The notes: generated by a model from the sequence alone, not told the origin. DNA of 64,000 nt from Thermoanaerobaculia bacterium (GCA_022826745.1 JAJDUI010000023.1:40936-104935), one strand, 5' to 3'. Shown: positions 43,423 to 53,511, counted from the stretch's first letter. A program made the numbers and translations.

Positions 43423-46400
43423 TCAGCCTCGGCCGCGGCCGACGGTCATCCGCACTTCGCGATCCTGCCGCTGGTCCCGCAGTTCCACCTTGATGGACTG
43501 AACCTCGCGGGGAGTCAGCGGCTCGCTCGTGGCGTAGCCGAGCATGTACTGGCTGCGCAGCTCCTCGCCGATGTGCCCGTAGGCCCAGAGCACGGCGTCC
43601 ATGCTGGCGACGTAGTACACGCGTCCGCCGCTCGCCTTCGTGATCGCTTCAAGGTCCAGCTTGCGGGGGCCGCGTCCCCAACGGTCTTCGCCCTGGCTCA
43701 TCGAGATGACGTAGATCGGCACGCCGGTGTTTCCGGCCGTCCTGAACGTCCGCCGGTAGCTGCTCTGGCTGCCGTAATCGTCGCCGTCCGTCAACACGAC
43801 CAGGGCGCGCCGTCCCTGGTCGCGAGCGAGATGGACCAGGCAGAACTGCATGGCGTCGTAGAGGGCGGTCTGCCCGTCTGCCTGGATCCGTCCCAGGGTG
43901 CTGATCAGTTCGCTGACGTCGGCGGTGGTGTCCGAGAGCAGGCGCGGCCGGGTGTCGAAGTCGACCAGAAACGCCTGGTCGATCTGGGTGAGGGTGTTGC
44001 CGAGAAAGCGGGCCGCCGCCCGACGGGTGTCCGGCATCAAGGCGAACATGCTCTGGGAACTGTCGACGGCCAGGCCGAGCACCAGAGGCACGTCTTCGGC
44101 GACCGCGAAGCGCTCGATCGGGATCTCACGTCGATCGGCCCGCAGCACGAAATCGTCGGCTTCGAGGGTCGTGATCGGCTTGCCTTCCTCATCGTTGACG
44201 ACGACGTAGACCTCGACCAGGTTGACCACCGTTTCGGCCATGGGCGTATCGGAGGAGAGAAACTCCACGTCTTCGATCATCGTGCCGTCGTCCAGATGGA
44301 CGGCAACGCGGGCGAAGTCGGCGCCCGGGATTGCTGGTCCGGGCAGGACGGTGCGGAACGGAGGCCGGGTCAAGGTAGCCGCGAGGCGGTCGTTGCGGTA
44401 GAACTCGACCCGGTCGAGAGCACGGCCGCGGGTCAGCTCGACCTGGGCCTCGACGGCGTAGCGGCCCCCGGGCTGCGCCTCCACTGCCGCGATACCGACT
44501 CCGACCCGTCTCTGACGCTCGTTGATCGTCAGTTCGTCCTCGCCCAGCCAGCGGTCCGAGCGGTCGTAGGCGACGATCCGGATCGTGTGGGGCAGCGCCT
44601 CCGGCCCCAGGTCGATCGTGGTCTGGAACGGCTTGCGTCGATCGTCGAAGACCTGTTCGCCGTCGAGGTAGAACTCCACCCGTCGCACGACGTCGCTCGT
44701 GGTCACCGTGCTGAACGACTTCCTGCCGCTGAGCCCGGACCGTTCGCCGCGGGGCGGGATCAGACGCACGAGGCTGGAGCCGGCCGCGGGGTCGAGGATG
44801 TTCTCCCGCCGGCCACCTGCCCAGCCGGCCCGGCGGGCAGCGGTCCTGGCCGCCGCGAGGATCTCGGCCTCGGTCGGGGCGGCCGTGAGCGAACCGGCGC
44901 CTGGTTCCGACACCAGCAGCTCCATGTCGCTGCGGTCATCGATGGGGCTTGACGCGGTTTCGAGGAACTCGACCTGCCAGCGGTCGTTGCGCAGGTCTTC
45001 GACCATCAGGACGAGTTCGTCGATGGCCACCGGCAGGTCGAAGAGAGTGCGGAAGCGCCACGTTCCTCTCCTGAGGTCGGCTCCGGTTCCCGCGCGGTGA
45101 AGCAGGAAGGCCGGCGCGTCCAGGCCGCGGCCATAGACCGTGAGCCGGAGTGCGTCGCTGGAGGGTGGGGGATTGGTACCGATGGTGGCGAGGCCGTCGA
45201 GCGTGACGAACTCGGCGGGCGCACCCTCCGTGGCCGACTGGATGCCCTGGGGCAGCAGGACGCCCCGGACGGCGAGTTCACCGTTGCCGTCGCTGGTGGC
45301 GCCGTCGCCATCCCGGCTCAGGGCGTCGAGCGCGCGGTTGGCGCGCAGGGCGACCAGGTCCGCGGGCGCCGCGACGGTGGCCCAGCGGCGTGCCAGGACG
45401 TCCGGCGGAGGTCCACCGGACGCAGTGGTCGATGCGATGCGGACGTCGACCGGATGGGTGGCGCCGTCGCGTGGGCCGGACGAACGGTAGCGAACCCGCC
45501 AGGACTCTTGCAGCCGCTCGAGCGCAGGCGCGATCGCGCCGCTCACGGCGAGCACCTCGCCGCCGCTGGCCGCCACGAACTCCCGGGTCGACTGGAGTCT
45601 TCCGGGCAGGAGACCCTCGACCTCTCCGGCTGCCGGCGCGAGCTGAAGGGCGTGGACGCGCCAACCGAGCGCCGCGACGGTTCGAGCCAGGCTGCGTTGC
45701 TGTTGCTGCTCGCTCAGGGCCGCGCGTTCGAACGCGGGAATGGGCTCGCCCAGCAACTCCTGAGCGAACGCGTCCGCGTCCAGATCGGTCGCGTCGCGCA
45801 CAAGGAACAGCACCCGCGGCGGCCCATCGGTCCAGGAGCCGCCACCGAGCGACTCGAGCGACTCGAGCAGGTTCGCCCGCTGCCATCGCAGCGTGTCGAG
45901 CTCCAGCAGGAATCCCTCGAGCAGGTCGGCGGTGCGCAATGCGTCCGCTTCCGGGTCGCCCGAGCGTTCGTCGGCGGCCGCCTGCATCTCCCGGCGCCGC
46001 TCGAACAGGGCGCCCGCTGCTCCGGCCCGGGCGCCGACTGCCTCGGCAGCCGCCCGCACCAGACCGGCGTTCGCTGTCGGTGCAAGTTCGACCTCGGCGA
46101 TGCGGTCGGCGGTGATCATCTCGACGTCGCCGAGCGTCACCAGAGCATCGGCCGCGTTTCCCACCGCGGCGGCCGCCGCCTCGATCCCCTCGGGTGTCGA
46201 GCCCGGCAGATCGAAGTAGACGACGACTCGCCAGCGCTCCTCTATCGGTTCGACCGCCAGGACTTCCCGGAGTTGACCGTTTTCCAGGATCTCGACGCTT
46301 CGCCTGTCGAGCTGGCGGGGAGGGGCCGAGGATGGAACCTGGAGGATGATCTCAGCGTTGCGGTTCAGCACCTGCGCCGCGCCGAGGGCGGGGGACAGAA

Positions 46401-46458
46401 CGGTGAGTAGCGCAGCGGCGGCCGGCAGGAGGCCGCTCCGCGAGCGGGCGGAGATCAT
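43423..46458 (-). CDS. Exported von Willebrand factor A protein (acidobacterial type), copy 2
   Basis: A 1011-residue protein with a signal peptide (about 1-28). The N-terminal region (about 30-330) looks like a VWA fold with a degenerate metal site (VVYFDLPGSTPEG). The middle (about 380-760) has beta-sandwich repeats such as VEFYLDGEQVFDDRRKPF and VEFYRNDRLAATLTRPPF. A C-terminal VWA domain (about 770-990) has an intact MIDAS, LGLAVDSSQSMF, and LVVLTDGDDYGS. It is a paralogue of the next upstream gene, separated by 6 nt. The role is unknown: surface adhesion or assembly is typical for such proteins. Confidence 0.9.
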   Translation of the reverse strand: MISARSRSGLLPAAAALLTVLSPALGAAQVLNRNAEIILQVPSSAPPRQLDRRSVEILENGQLREVLAVEPIEERWRVVVYFDLPGSTPEGIEAAAAAVGNAADALVTLGDVEMITADRIAEVELAPTANAGLVRAAAEAVGARAGAAGALFERRREMQAAADERSGDPEADALRTADLLEGFLLELDTLRWQRANLLESLESLGGGSWTDGPPRVLFLVRDATDLDADAFAQELLGEPIPAFERAALSEQQQQRSLARTVAALGWRVHALQLAPAAGEVEGLLPGRLQSTREFVAASGGEVLAVSGAIAPALERLQESWRVRYRSSGPRDGATHPVDVRIASTTASGGPPPDVLARRWATVAAPADLVALRANRALDALSRDGDGATSDGNGELAVRGVLLPQGIQSATEGAPAEFVTLDGLATIGTNPPPSSDALRLTVYGRGLDAPAFLLHRAGTGADLRRGTWRFRTLFDLPVAIDELVLMVEDLRNDRWQVEFLETASSPIDDRSDMELLVSEPGAGSLTAAPTEAEILAAARTAARRAGWAGGRRENILDPAAGSSLVRLIPPRGERSGLSGRKSFSTVTTSDVVRRVEFYLDGEQVFDDRRKPFQTTIDLGPEALPHTIRIVAYDRSDRWLGEDELTINERQRRVGVGIAAVEAQPGGRYAVEAQVELTRGRALDRVEFYRNDRLAATLTRPPFRTVLPGPAIPGADFARVAVHLDDGTMIEDVEFLSSDTPMAETVVNLVEVYVVVNDEEGKPITTLEADDFVLRADRREIPIERFAVAEDVPLVLGLAVDSSQSMFALMPDTRRAAARFLGNTLTQIDQAFLVDFDTRPRLLSDTTADVSELISTLGRIQADGQTALYDAMQFCLVHLARDQGRRALVVLTDGDDYGSQSSYRRTFRTAGNTGVPIYVISMSQGEDRWGRGPRKLDLEAITKASGGRVYYVASMDAVLWAYGHIGEELRSQYMLGYATSEPLTPREVQSIKVELRDQRQDREVRMTVGRGRG

Positions 46459-46464
46459 CTCTTT

Positions 46465-49458
46465 CTACCTTACTTCCCGCCCCTCGATCGTCCGGGCCAC
46501 GACCCCTCTACGTTCGAGTTCCACGCTGACCTCGCGCCAGTTGGGGCCGCCCGGCTCCTCCTTCGGGTAGTAGGTCAGCAGGTAGTGGCTACGGAGTTCG
46601 CGGCTGATCGAGTCGAAGATCGGCTCCAGGTCCTCGTCGTGGCGGACGTAGTAGACGCGGCCGCCTCCCGCCTTCGCCATTCGCTCGAGCTTGCTGACGA
46701 AGGTGCGGGTGCTGAAGCTCCGGCCGTCGGTGCGCGCCGCCTCGTCGTTCATCAGGACCAGGTAGACCGGTACCCGGGCGCGTCGCGCCTGTTCGAGGCT
46801 CTGCCGGAAGGCGGCGTCGGAGTCCTCGTCGTCGCCGTCGTAGAAGACGACGAGCGCCTTGCGGCCGCGCAGGCCCTCGAGCTGATCCAGGGCCAGCGAC
46901 AGGGCGCCCCAGACGGCGGTGCGGCCGCGCGGCCTGAGCGCTCCGATACCGCCCCGCACCGAGTTCAGGTTGTAGGTGGCGGCCCGGACCAGGCGTGGTT
47001 CGGTTCCGAAGCCGACCAGGAAGGCGCGGTCGCGCCTCGGCTCGAGCGACTCGAGGAACCCGACGGCCGCCCGCTTCACGTCGGGCATGCGGAGGAACAG
47101 GCTGCTCGAGGTGTCGATCGCCAGCCCGAGGGTGAGCGGCAGGTCGAACGCGATCCGGAAGGACTCGAGCTCCTGGGCGCGGTCGTCCTCGAAAACGGCG
47201 AAGTCGGCGGCCGTCAGATCCCTTACCGGTTGCCCGGAACGGTCGGTGGCAACGACGTAGAGCTGGACGAGTTCGACTCCGATGCGGGCGGAGAGGCCCG
47301 GACGGCTCAGGAACAGGACGTCCTCGGCGATCCGCCCGTCCGTCAACTGGGCCTCGACCCGAAGGTAGGACTCCGGATCGCCGACCGGCACCAGCACCTC
47401 GCGGCGGAACGGCGCCTCGGTCGCCGTTCCCGCCAGCCGGTCCTTGACGAAGAAGCGCATCTCCATCAGGCGGCCGCCGCGCGGCAGCTTGAGCTCGGCG
47501 GCGACTTCCACCGGTCCGGCGAGCAGTCCTTCCCCGGGCTCGGTGATGCGGACCCAGAACGCATGCGGCGGCTGATTGACCAGGAGTTCGTGGCGGTCGA
47601 GTTCCCTGTCCTCGGCGTCGAAGGCGACCGCCTCGACGCGGCCGAGCCGGTCGCCGCGGCCGAGGTCGATCCGCGCCCGGTACGGCGCCCGGTTGCGGGC
47701 CGCGACGCGCCGGCCGTTGAAGTAGAAGACGACCCGCTCGACCTGGTCGGTGAAGGGGTCGAGGACCTCGGCCACGAACGTGGCGCGGCTGCGGCGGTTA
47801 AGGGGGTCCTCCGGCCGGAGGCTGATCGCCCGCGCTCGTGTCGTCGCGCCGGAGTCCACCGCCTGTTCCACGAGGTCGAGGAAGTCGACCACGGCGTAGC
47901 CCCAGCGTCCGTCGCGGAGATTCTCGGCCAGGACGATCGCCGAGTCCGTGCCGGGCGGAAGCTGAAGCGGTCGTTCGAAGGTCAGGGTTTCCGCTCCGGG
48001 GGCGCCGAACGGAACGCCGTGGCTGGTGACGACGCTGCCGTCCTCGCGGTGGAGTCCCGTGCTGACTCGCCACGTCGAGGCGTCGGCAGGCGGCGAGCCG
48101 GCGGGCGGCACGATGGTGCTTGTCAGCCGGCCGACAACCCGGTCAGGCGCGGCCGACTCGATCCGGATCGACGCCACGACCTCGACTCCGGCGTCGCCGC
48201 CTTCGAACTCGCTGTCGAGTTCGCCCTCGAAGGCGCGCCGCAGTCTTACCTCGGCGACCTCGTCGGGCGAACCCGCTCCCGGAGTGACGGTCGGCGCGTT
48301 GATTTCACGCTCGCCGGCGCCGTCGCTCAGGTCGAACGAACCGGCGGCAGCGGTCCCGTCCGGCAGGTCGAAGTTCGCCTCGAAGCGGCCGGGGAGCCGC
48401 TCGATCCAGTCCGCGATGGCGACCTCGTTCAGGAGCACCTCGCCGCCCGTGGCGTCGGCGGCCACCGCCCAGTCGGCCGGCTGCACGAAGAGGCCCAGTT
48501 CCTCCTCGACCGTCTGCGTGTCGCCGGAACGCGGCCGGTTGAAGCGCAACGTGAAGCCGACGGTCACATCGTTCGAACGGATGTTGAGACCATCGCCGTC
48601 GTCGCCCGCGGCAAAGGCCACGGGCGCAGCGGTCCAGCCGAAGGCCGCCGCGGTCTGGGCCACCGGACGGAGGCTTGGCATGGTCGCCGCCTCGACGGCG
48701 AGCGCGCCGGCCGTCGGCACGAGTTCGAGGTAGTAGCTCAACGGATCCGTGACCAGGCCGTCGGCCAGCAGGACGAGGTGTCGGCGGGAGGCAGGCGCCT
48801 CTTCCTCGGAGACGGTTCCCGGGCCGCGCTGAGCTTCGCGCCTCAGATCCTCCCGCGCCGCCAGAAACGAGACGATCTCGTCGATCTGGCTCCGGCGCAT
48901 TGCCGCTTCGTCGCGAATCGCGTCCGTCGCCATCTGCTGCAGCACCGCTTCGAGTTCGGACTCCAGGTCACCGCCCGCCGCTGTCTGCCTCCGGGCCCTC
49001 GAGATCTCGATGTCCCGTTCGCTGGCGAACAGGCGCCGCCTCTCGACCAGGGCGCTTGCCGCTTCCTCGCCCGTGGCGAGGCGGTCCAGCGCGGCTTCCG
49101 CCAGATCGCGATCCCGAGTCGGCGGCAGAATCGTCCTTGCCAGTGGATCCGCCACCACGATCTCCAGGCTGCCGGCGGCGAGAAGGAGGTCCAACTGCCC
49201 GCGCACCGCCTCGGCAAGCTGAAACACCGGCCCCGGAGTCGTCAGCGCCATGTCGACATAGACGAGTGTCTGCCAGCCGCTCTCCGCCCGCGCGACGGCC
49301 TCGATCTCGACGTTCTCTCCGTCGATCCGAAGCTCCAGCTCAGCAAGCAGGTCCCGCTCCGAAGCCCCCTCCGCCTCGAACGTCACCGTCTGCTGGCCTG
49401 ACAGCGCAGCCGCAGCCCAAACCCACAGTGCGGCCGTTGTCCCGACCGTCCTCGACAT
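46465..49458 (-). CDS. Exported von Willebrand factor A protein (acidobacterial type), copy 1
   Basis: A 997-residue protein with a signal peptide (about 1-22, ending ALSGQQ). The layout equals that of its neighbour: a degenerate N-terminal VWA-like region (LVYVDMALTTPGP), beta-sandwich repeats (VVFYFNGRRVAARNRAPY, MRFFVKDRLAGTATEAPF) and a C-terminal VWA with MIDAS LGLAIDTSSSLF and LVVFYDGDDEDSD. The ATG at 49458 is used because GGAGGT lies 8 nt upstream; a TTG just before it is the alternative. A long inverted-repeat element lies directly upstream of the ribosome-binding site. Confidence 0.9.
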   Translation of the reverse strand: MSRTVGTTAALWVWAAAALSGQQTVTFEAEGASERDLLAELELRIDGENVEIEAVARAESGWQTLVYVDMALTTPGPVFQLAEAVRGQLDLLLAAGSLEIVVADPLARTILPPTRDRDLAEAALDRLATGEEAASALVERRRLFASERDIEISRARRQTAAGGDLESELEAVLQQMATDAIRDEAAMRRSQIDEIVSFLAAREDLRREAQRGPGTVSEEEAPASRRHLVLLADGLVTDPLSYYLELVPTAGALAVEAATMPSLRPVAQTAAAFGWTAAPVAFAAGDDGDGLNIRSNDVTVGFTLRFNRPRSGDTQTVEEELGLFVQPADWAVAADATGGEVLLNEVAIADWIERLPGRFEANFDLPDGTAAAGSFDLSDGAGEREINAPTVTPGAGSPDEVAEVRLRRAFEGELDSEFEGGDAGVEVVASIRIESAAPDRVVGRLTSTIVPPAGSPPADASTWRVSTGLHREDGSVVTSHGVPFGAPGAETLTFERPLQLPPGTDSAIVLAENLRDGRWGYAVVDFLDLVEQAVDSGATTRARAISLRPEDPLNRRSRATFVAEVLDPFTDQVERVVFYFNGRRVAARNRAPYRARIDLGRGDRLGRVEAVAFDAEDRELDRHELLVNQPPHAFWVRITEPGEGLLAGPVEVAAELKLPRGGRLMEMRFFVKDRLAGTATEAPFRREVLVPVGDPESYLRVEAQLTDGRIAEDVLFLSRPGLSARIGVELVQLYVVATDRSGQPVRDLTAADFAVFEDDRAQELESFRIAFDLPLTLGLAIDTSSSLFLRMPDVKRAAVGFLESLEPRRDRAFLVGFGTEPRLVRAATYNLNSVRGGIGALRPRGRTAVWGALSLALDQLEGLRGRKALVVFYDGDDEDSDAAFRQSLEQARRARVPVYLVLMNDEAARTDGRSFSTRTFVSKLERMAKAGGGRVYYVRHDEDLEPIFDSISRELRSHYLLTYYPKEEPGGPNWREVSVELERRGVVARTIEGREVR

Positions 49459-49473
49459 CAACGACTACCTCCA

Positions 49474-49652
49474 GCCTGGCCGGGCAAGCGAGGGGGGCGT
49501 CGTCCAGCGGGCTCTGAACGAGCGATACCCGGCGCCCCTCCAGAAAACAAGGACCAACCGGAGCGAGTGAAGCGAAGCGAGCGCTGACCTCTCATGTTCT
49601 CCGTAAGCGCGAGCGACCGATGGCGATGCCCCCCTCGCTTTCCCGGCCAGGC
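49474..49652. repeat. About 180-bp element with long terminal inverted repeats, copy A
   Basis: Arms at 49474-49502 and 49624-49652 pair at about 27 of 29 positions; each holds CGAGGGGGGC. The interior of about 120 bp holds no convincing ORF but has internal GAGCGA-type repeats. It lies between the DUF1501 gene stop and the VWA start, so it could be a large mRNA hairpin or a MITE-like insertion. Compare 54503-54680. Confidence 0.6.
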
Positions 49653-49678
49653 GGGTGAGCACCGACAGGCAACGGCCG

Positions 49679-51157
49679 TCAGGCGACGATCTGGTGGATC
49701 GGTTCCGCGCCTTCGACGCCCACCAGCTTCTGGTCGAGGCCGGCGTGGAAGTACGAGAGGGCGTTCGGGTCCAGGCCCAATTGCTGGAGGATCGTCGCGT
49801 GGAGGTTCTTGACGTGGAAGCGGTCGACCTCGGCCCGGTTGCCGAGTTCGTCCGTTTCGCCGACGCTGACGCCGCCCTTGACTCCTCCGCCGGCCATCCA
49901 CATCGTGAAGCCGTAGGCGTTGTGATCGCGGCCGGTGCCCTCCGCGTACTCCGCGGTCGGCTGGCGGCCGAACTCGCCGCCCCAGATGACCAGCGTGCTG
50001 TCGAGCAGACCGCGCTGCTTGAGGTCCCGCAGCAGGCCGGCGATCGGCTTGTCCGTGCCGCCGGCGTGGTACTCGTGGTTCTTGACCAGGTCGCCGTGGG
50101 CGTCCCAGTTGTTGTCGTTGTGGTTGCCGCCGGAGTAGACCTGGATGAAGCGGACGCCGCGCTCGACCAGGCGACGCGCCAGCAGGCAGCGGCGGCCGAA
50201 GTCCTTCGTGCGATCCTGGTCGAGACCGTAGAGGCTGCGGATCTCCTCCGACTCGCCGGAGAGGTCGACCGCCTCGGGCGCGTGCTGCTGCATGCGGTAG
50301 GCGAGTTCGTAGCTCGCGATGCGGGCGGCCAGCTCGCTGTTCTCGGCGCGCGGCGCGGCGTGCTCCTCGTTGTACTCGCGCAGGCGGTCGAGGAGGCGGC
50401 GCTGCGCCTCGCGCGACATTCCCGGCGGCGGGTCGAGGGCCAGGATGGGCGTGCCGCTCGACCGGATCACGGTGCCCTGATAGCTGGCCGGCATGTAGCC
50501 GCTCGACCAGTTCTTCGCGCCGCTGATCGGCCCGCCGGTGGGGTCGAGCATGACGACGAAGCCGGGCAGGTTCTCGTTCTCGGTGCCCAGGCCATAGTTC
50601 ACCCAGGAGCCGAGGGCGGGACTGCCGGAGAGGATGCGGCCGCTGTTCATCTGCAGCATGGCGGAGCCGTGAAGCGGCGCGTCCGCTGTCATCGAGTGAA
50701 TGAAGGCGATGTCGTCGACGCAGCCGCCGATGTTCGGGAAGAGATCGGAAACCCACTTGCCGCACTCGCCGTACTGCTTGAACTGCCACTTCGGCCCGAC
50801 CACCCGGCCCTCGTTGCGCGTGCCGCCGCGGCCCTTGGTGTTGATCTCGATCGTCTTGCCGTCGAGGGGGTAGAGGTCCGGCTTGTAGTCGAAGGTGTCG
50901 ACCTGGCTCGGCCCGCCGTACATGAAGAGGAAGATGACCGCCTTCGCCGGGCCGTCGAAGTGGGGCGGCCTGGCGGCGAGGGGGTTCTTCCACTCGGTCG
51001 TCCCGTCGGCCGCGACGGTCTGCGCCGCGAGGAAGTTGTCGGTGCTGAGCATGCCGGCCAGGGCCACGGACGTGAAGGCGCCGCCAGCTTCCCAGAGGAA
51101 CTCGCGCCGGGTCTGGCCACAGAAGGTGTTGCGGGGGCGGTCTGGATCGCGGGTCAT
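49679..51157 (-). CDS. DUF1501 family exported protein
   Basis: A 492-residue protein with a Tat-type N-terminus (QTRREFLWEAGGAFTSVALA). The sulfatase-like DUF1501 fold shows AVIFLFMYGGPSQVDTFDYKP, HSMTADAPLHGSAMLQMNSG, QVYSGGNHNDNNWDAHGD and VIWGGEFGRQPTAEYAEG. Function is unknown; it almost always pairs with a PSD1/DUF1553 cytochrome protein, as here, 11 nt downstream of that gene's stop. GAGGAG lies 8 nt before the ATG. A periplasmic role in polysaccharide or large-substrate breakdown is commonly proposed for the pair. Confidence 0.92.
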   Translation of the reverse strand: MTRDPDRPRNTFCGQTRREFLWEAGGAFTSVALAGMLSTDNFLAAQTVAADGTTEWKNPLAARPPHFDGPAKAVIFLFMYGGPSQVDTFDYKPDLYPLDGKTIEINTKGRGGTRNEGRVVGPKWQFKQYGECGKWVSDLFPNIGGCVDDIAFIHSMTADAPLHGSAMLQMNSGRILSGSPALGSWVNYGLGTENENLPGFVVMLDPTGGPISGAKNWSSGYMPASYQGTVIRSSGTPILALDPPPGMSREAQRRLLDRLREYNEEHAAPRAENSELAARIASYELAYRMQQHAPEAVDLSGESEEIRSLYGLDQDRTKDFGRRCLLARRLVERGVRFIQVYSGGNHNDNNWDAHGDLVKNHEYHAGGTDKPIAGLLRDLKQRGLLDSTLVIWGGEFGRQPTAEYAEGTGRDHNAYGFTMWMAGGGVKGGVSVGETDELGNRAEVDRFHVKNLHATILQQLGLDPNALSYFHAGLDQKLVGVEGAEPIHQIVA

Positions 51158-51168
51158 CGTTCTGCTCC

Positions 51169-53511
51169 TCAGTCGAGGTACACGAACTCGTTCAGATTCA
51201 ATAACAGAAGGGAGTAGCTGGCAAACGCGGCCGAGGCTTCGAAGCCCTCCTCGCGCTGCAGCTCCTCGATCAGCCCGATACCGCGGGCCACTTCGACCGG
51301 ATGGGCCCGTCTCGCCAGCACCGTCTCGAGCGCCTCGGTCACGCGCCCTTCAACCGTACCGTCGGTGCTACCGATCCGCGCTGCGAGCGCGCCGGCCTGA
51401 TCGCTCATGAACTCGCCGTTCAGCATCATGAGGGCCTGCGTTGGCTGGGTCGTCGTGAACCGGACAGGGCAGGTCGAGTCCGTGTCGGCCATGTCGAGGC
51501 TCTCGAGCAGCGGATGCAGGAGCGAGCGCTTGACGTGGATGTAGACGCTGCGCCGCGACGCCTGTTCGGGGGACGACTCGCCCCAGGCCTTGTCGGGCTG
51601 CGAAGATGTGGCCAGCACCTCTTCCGGCATCGGCGGGTAGACGCTGGGTCCGCCGAGTTCCAGATTGAGTCGGCCGGTCGCGGCGAGAACAGAGTCCCGG
51701 ATCTCCTCGGCGGTCAACCGTCTCATGTTGAAGCGGCTGAACAGGTCGTTGCCCGGGTCGGCTTGGAGGGCCCCCGCGGGTGGCCGCGAGGACATCCGGT
51801 AGGCGCGGCTGGTCATCATCAGCCGGTGCATCGCCTTGAGGCTCCAGTCGCGGGCGACGAACTCGGTTGCCAGCCAGTCGAGGAGCTCGGGATGGGTCGC
51901 TTCCTGCCCGAAGCGTCCGAAATCGTTCGGCGTCGGCGACAATCCGCGGCCAAAGTGGTACTGCCACAGGCGGTTCGCCATCACCCGGGAGGTGCGCAGG
52001 TTGCCGTCGTCCGCGATCCAGCGGGCCAGGGCGCGACGGCGGCCGGTCGTGGGGGAGTCCACCGCGCGCTCTCCAAGCTCCGGATCGGCGTTGCCGAGGA
52101 TGAGAGGGAACCCGGGTTCGACGCGTTCCGCCGGCGCATGCGGGTTGCCTCGGATCAGCACATGGGTCGCCGGCGCCTCGGCGCCGATCTCCTTCACGCG
52201 CAGGACTTCCATCAGGTGGGGCGGCCCCTCCACCACGGGACGCTCGCCTTCCGCCGTCCCCAGGTCCGGCGGGATCCAGTCCGTGTAGTTCTCGGGCGTG
52301 GGCTGGTTGCCGCCGCCGACCTTGTAGGGCGCGATGCCGCGGAAGAACGACAGCATGCGGTAGTAGTCGGTCTGCGGGATCGGGTCGCCGCGGTGGTTGT
52401 GGCAGCGGGCGCAGCCGATCGACATGCCGAGCATGACCCGCGAGGTCGTGTCGAGGACCGAGTCGAGGTCGTCGTACTGGGCGAGCGCCGTGTCCGTCGG
52501 CTCGTCGTCCCAGATACCGAGCCGCAGATAGCCGGTGGCGACGATCGATGCGGCCGTCGGGTGGTCGATCTCGTCGCCGGCGAGCTGGTGGGTCAGGAAC
52601 TCGTCATACGGCATGTCCGCGTTCAGCGCGTCGATCACCCAGTCGCGATAGCGCCAGGCGGAGGGCTTCTTGCGGTCCCGTTCGTAGCCGTCCGTCTCCG
52701 CGTAGCGGACGAGGTCGAGCCAGTGCCGTCCCCAGCGTTCGCCGTAGTGGGGCGATGCCAGCAGGCGGTCGATCAGGCGTTCCCAGGCGTCGGGGCGCCG
52801 GTCCTGCTCGAAGGCCTCGACCTCCTCGAGCGTCGGCGGCAGCCCGGTCAGGTCGTAACTCGCCCGCCGGATCAGTGCCCGGCGGCCGGTGGCCGGCGGC
52901 GGCTCGAGGCCGGCCGCCTCGATCTTCGCGAGCAGGAAGTTGTCGACCGGGTTGAGCGGCCAGTCCGTGTCGGCGACGGTCGGGACGTCCGGCCGTTCGA
53001 GCGGCCGCACGGACCACCATTCCCGGTCGGCGTCCGTGATCTCGAAGGCGTCCTCGGCCGGTGCGACCTCCGTGAGCTGGTCCTCGTCGCCGCCGAACGG
53101 GGCGCCGAGTTGCACCCACTGGCGGATCGCCTCCAGGTCCGCGTCGGCCAGCCGGCCCGAGGGCGGCATCTGCAACTGCTCGTCGTCGTACGAAACCGCG
53201 TGGAGGAGCAGGCTCAGGGCGGGCTCGGAGGTGGAGATCGCCGGTCCCCGTTCGCCGCCGCGAAGCAGTCCGGCCCTGGTCGTCAGCAGGAAGCCGTTCT
53301 CGGCCCGTTCCGGGTCCGAGTGGCACATGAAGCAGTTCCGCTCCAGGACGGGCCGGACGTTCTCTTCGAACAGCTTGATGCCGTCGGCCGGCGTCTGGGC
53401 CGTCTGGGCGGCGGCGGTGGCCGCGCATAGCAAGGCAAGCAGCATCGCCGGACCGGCGACGACCGCAGATCCCGTTCGCTGCGAGCAGCCTGGCATCGTG
53501 GTCGTGATCAT
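51169..53511 (-). CDS. PSD1/planctomycete-type cytochrome c protein (DUF1549-DUF1553)
   Basis: A 780-residue protein with a signal peptide (about 15-36). An N-terminal c-type haem motif CFMCHSD is followed by the PSC1-like region (MPPSGRLADADLEAIRQWV). DUF1549 holds RHWLDLVRYAETDGYERD and a second CXXCH (CARCHNHRGDP). The C-terminal DUF1553 holds RVMANRLWQYHFGRGL and ALMMLNGEFM. It is redox-active in the periplasm with its DUF1501 partner. The start is uncertain: ATG 53511 is used, ATG 53496 and GTG 53550 are alternatives. Confidence 0.9.
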   Translation of the reverse strand: MITTTMPGCSQRTGSAVVAGPAMLLALLCAATAAAQTAQTPADGIKLFEENVRPVLERNCFMCHSDPERAENGFLLTTRAGLLRGGERGPAISTSEPALSLLLHAVSYDDEQLQMPPSGRLADADLEAIRQWVQLGAPFGGDEDQLTEVAPAEDAFEITDADREWWSVRPLERPDVPTVADTDWPLNPVDNFLLAKIEAAGLEPPPATGRRALIRRASYDLTGLPPTLEEVEAFEQDRRPDAWERLIDRLLASPHYGERWGRHWLDLVRYAETDGYERDRKKPSAWRYRDWVIDALNADMPYDEFLTHQLAGDEIDHPTAASIVATGYLRLGIWDDEPTDTALAQYDDLDSVLDTTSRVMLGMSIGCARCHNHRGDPIPQTDYYRMLSFFRGIAPYKVGGGNQPTPENYTDWIPPDLGTAEGERPVVEGPPHLMEVLRVKEIGAEAPATHVLIRGNPHAPAERVEPGFPLILGNADPELGERAVDSPTTGRRRALARWIADDGNLRTSRVMANRLWQYHFGRGLSPTPNDFGRFGQEATHPELLDWLATEFVARDWSLKAMHRLMMTSRAYRMSSRPPAGALQADPGNDLFSRFNMRRLTAEEIRDSVLAATGRLNLELGGPSVYPPMPEEVLATSSQPDKAWGESSPEQASRRSVYIHVKRSLLHPLLESLDMADTDSTCPVRFTTTQPTQALMMLNGEFMSDQAGALAARIGSTDGTVEGRVTEALETVLARRAHPVEVARGIGLIEELQREEGFEASAAFASYSLLLLNLNEFVYLD

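Noticed and set aside
46585..49401. 938-codon open frame on the plus strand
   Set aside because: Antisense to the VWA gene, whose signal peptide and MIDAS motif are clear; composition is that of a shadow frame.
51301..53430. 709-codon open frame on the plus strand
   Set aside because: Antisense to the PSD1/DUF1553 gene, which carries haem motifs and family signatures.
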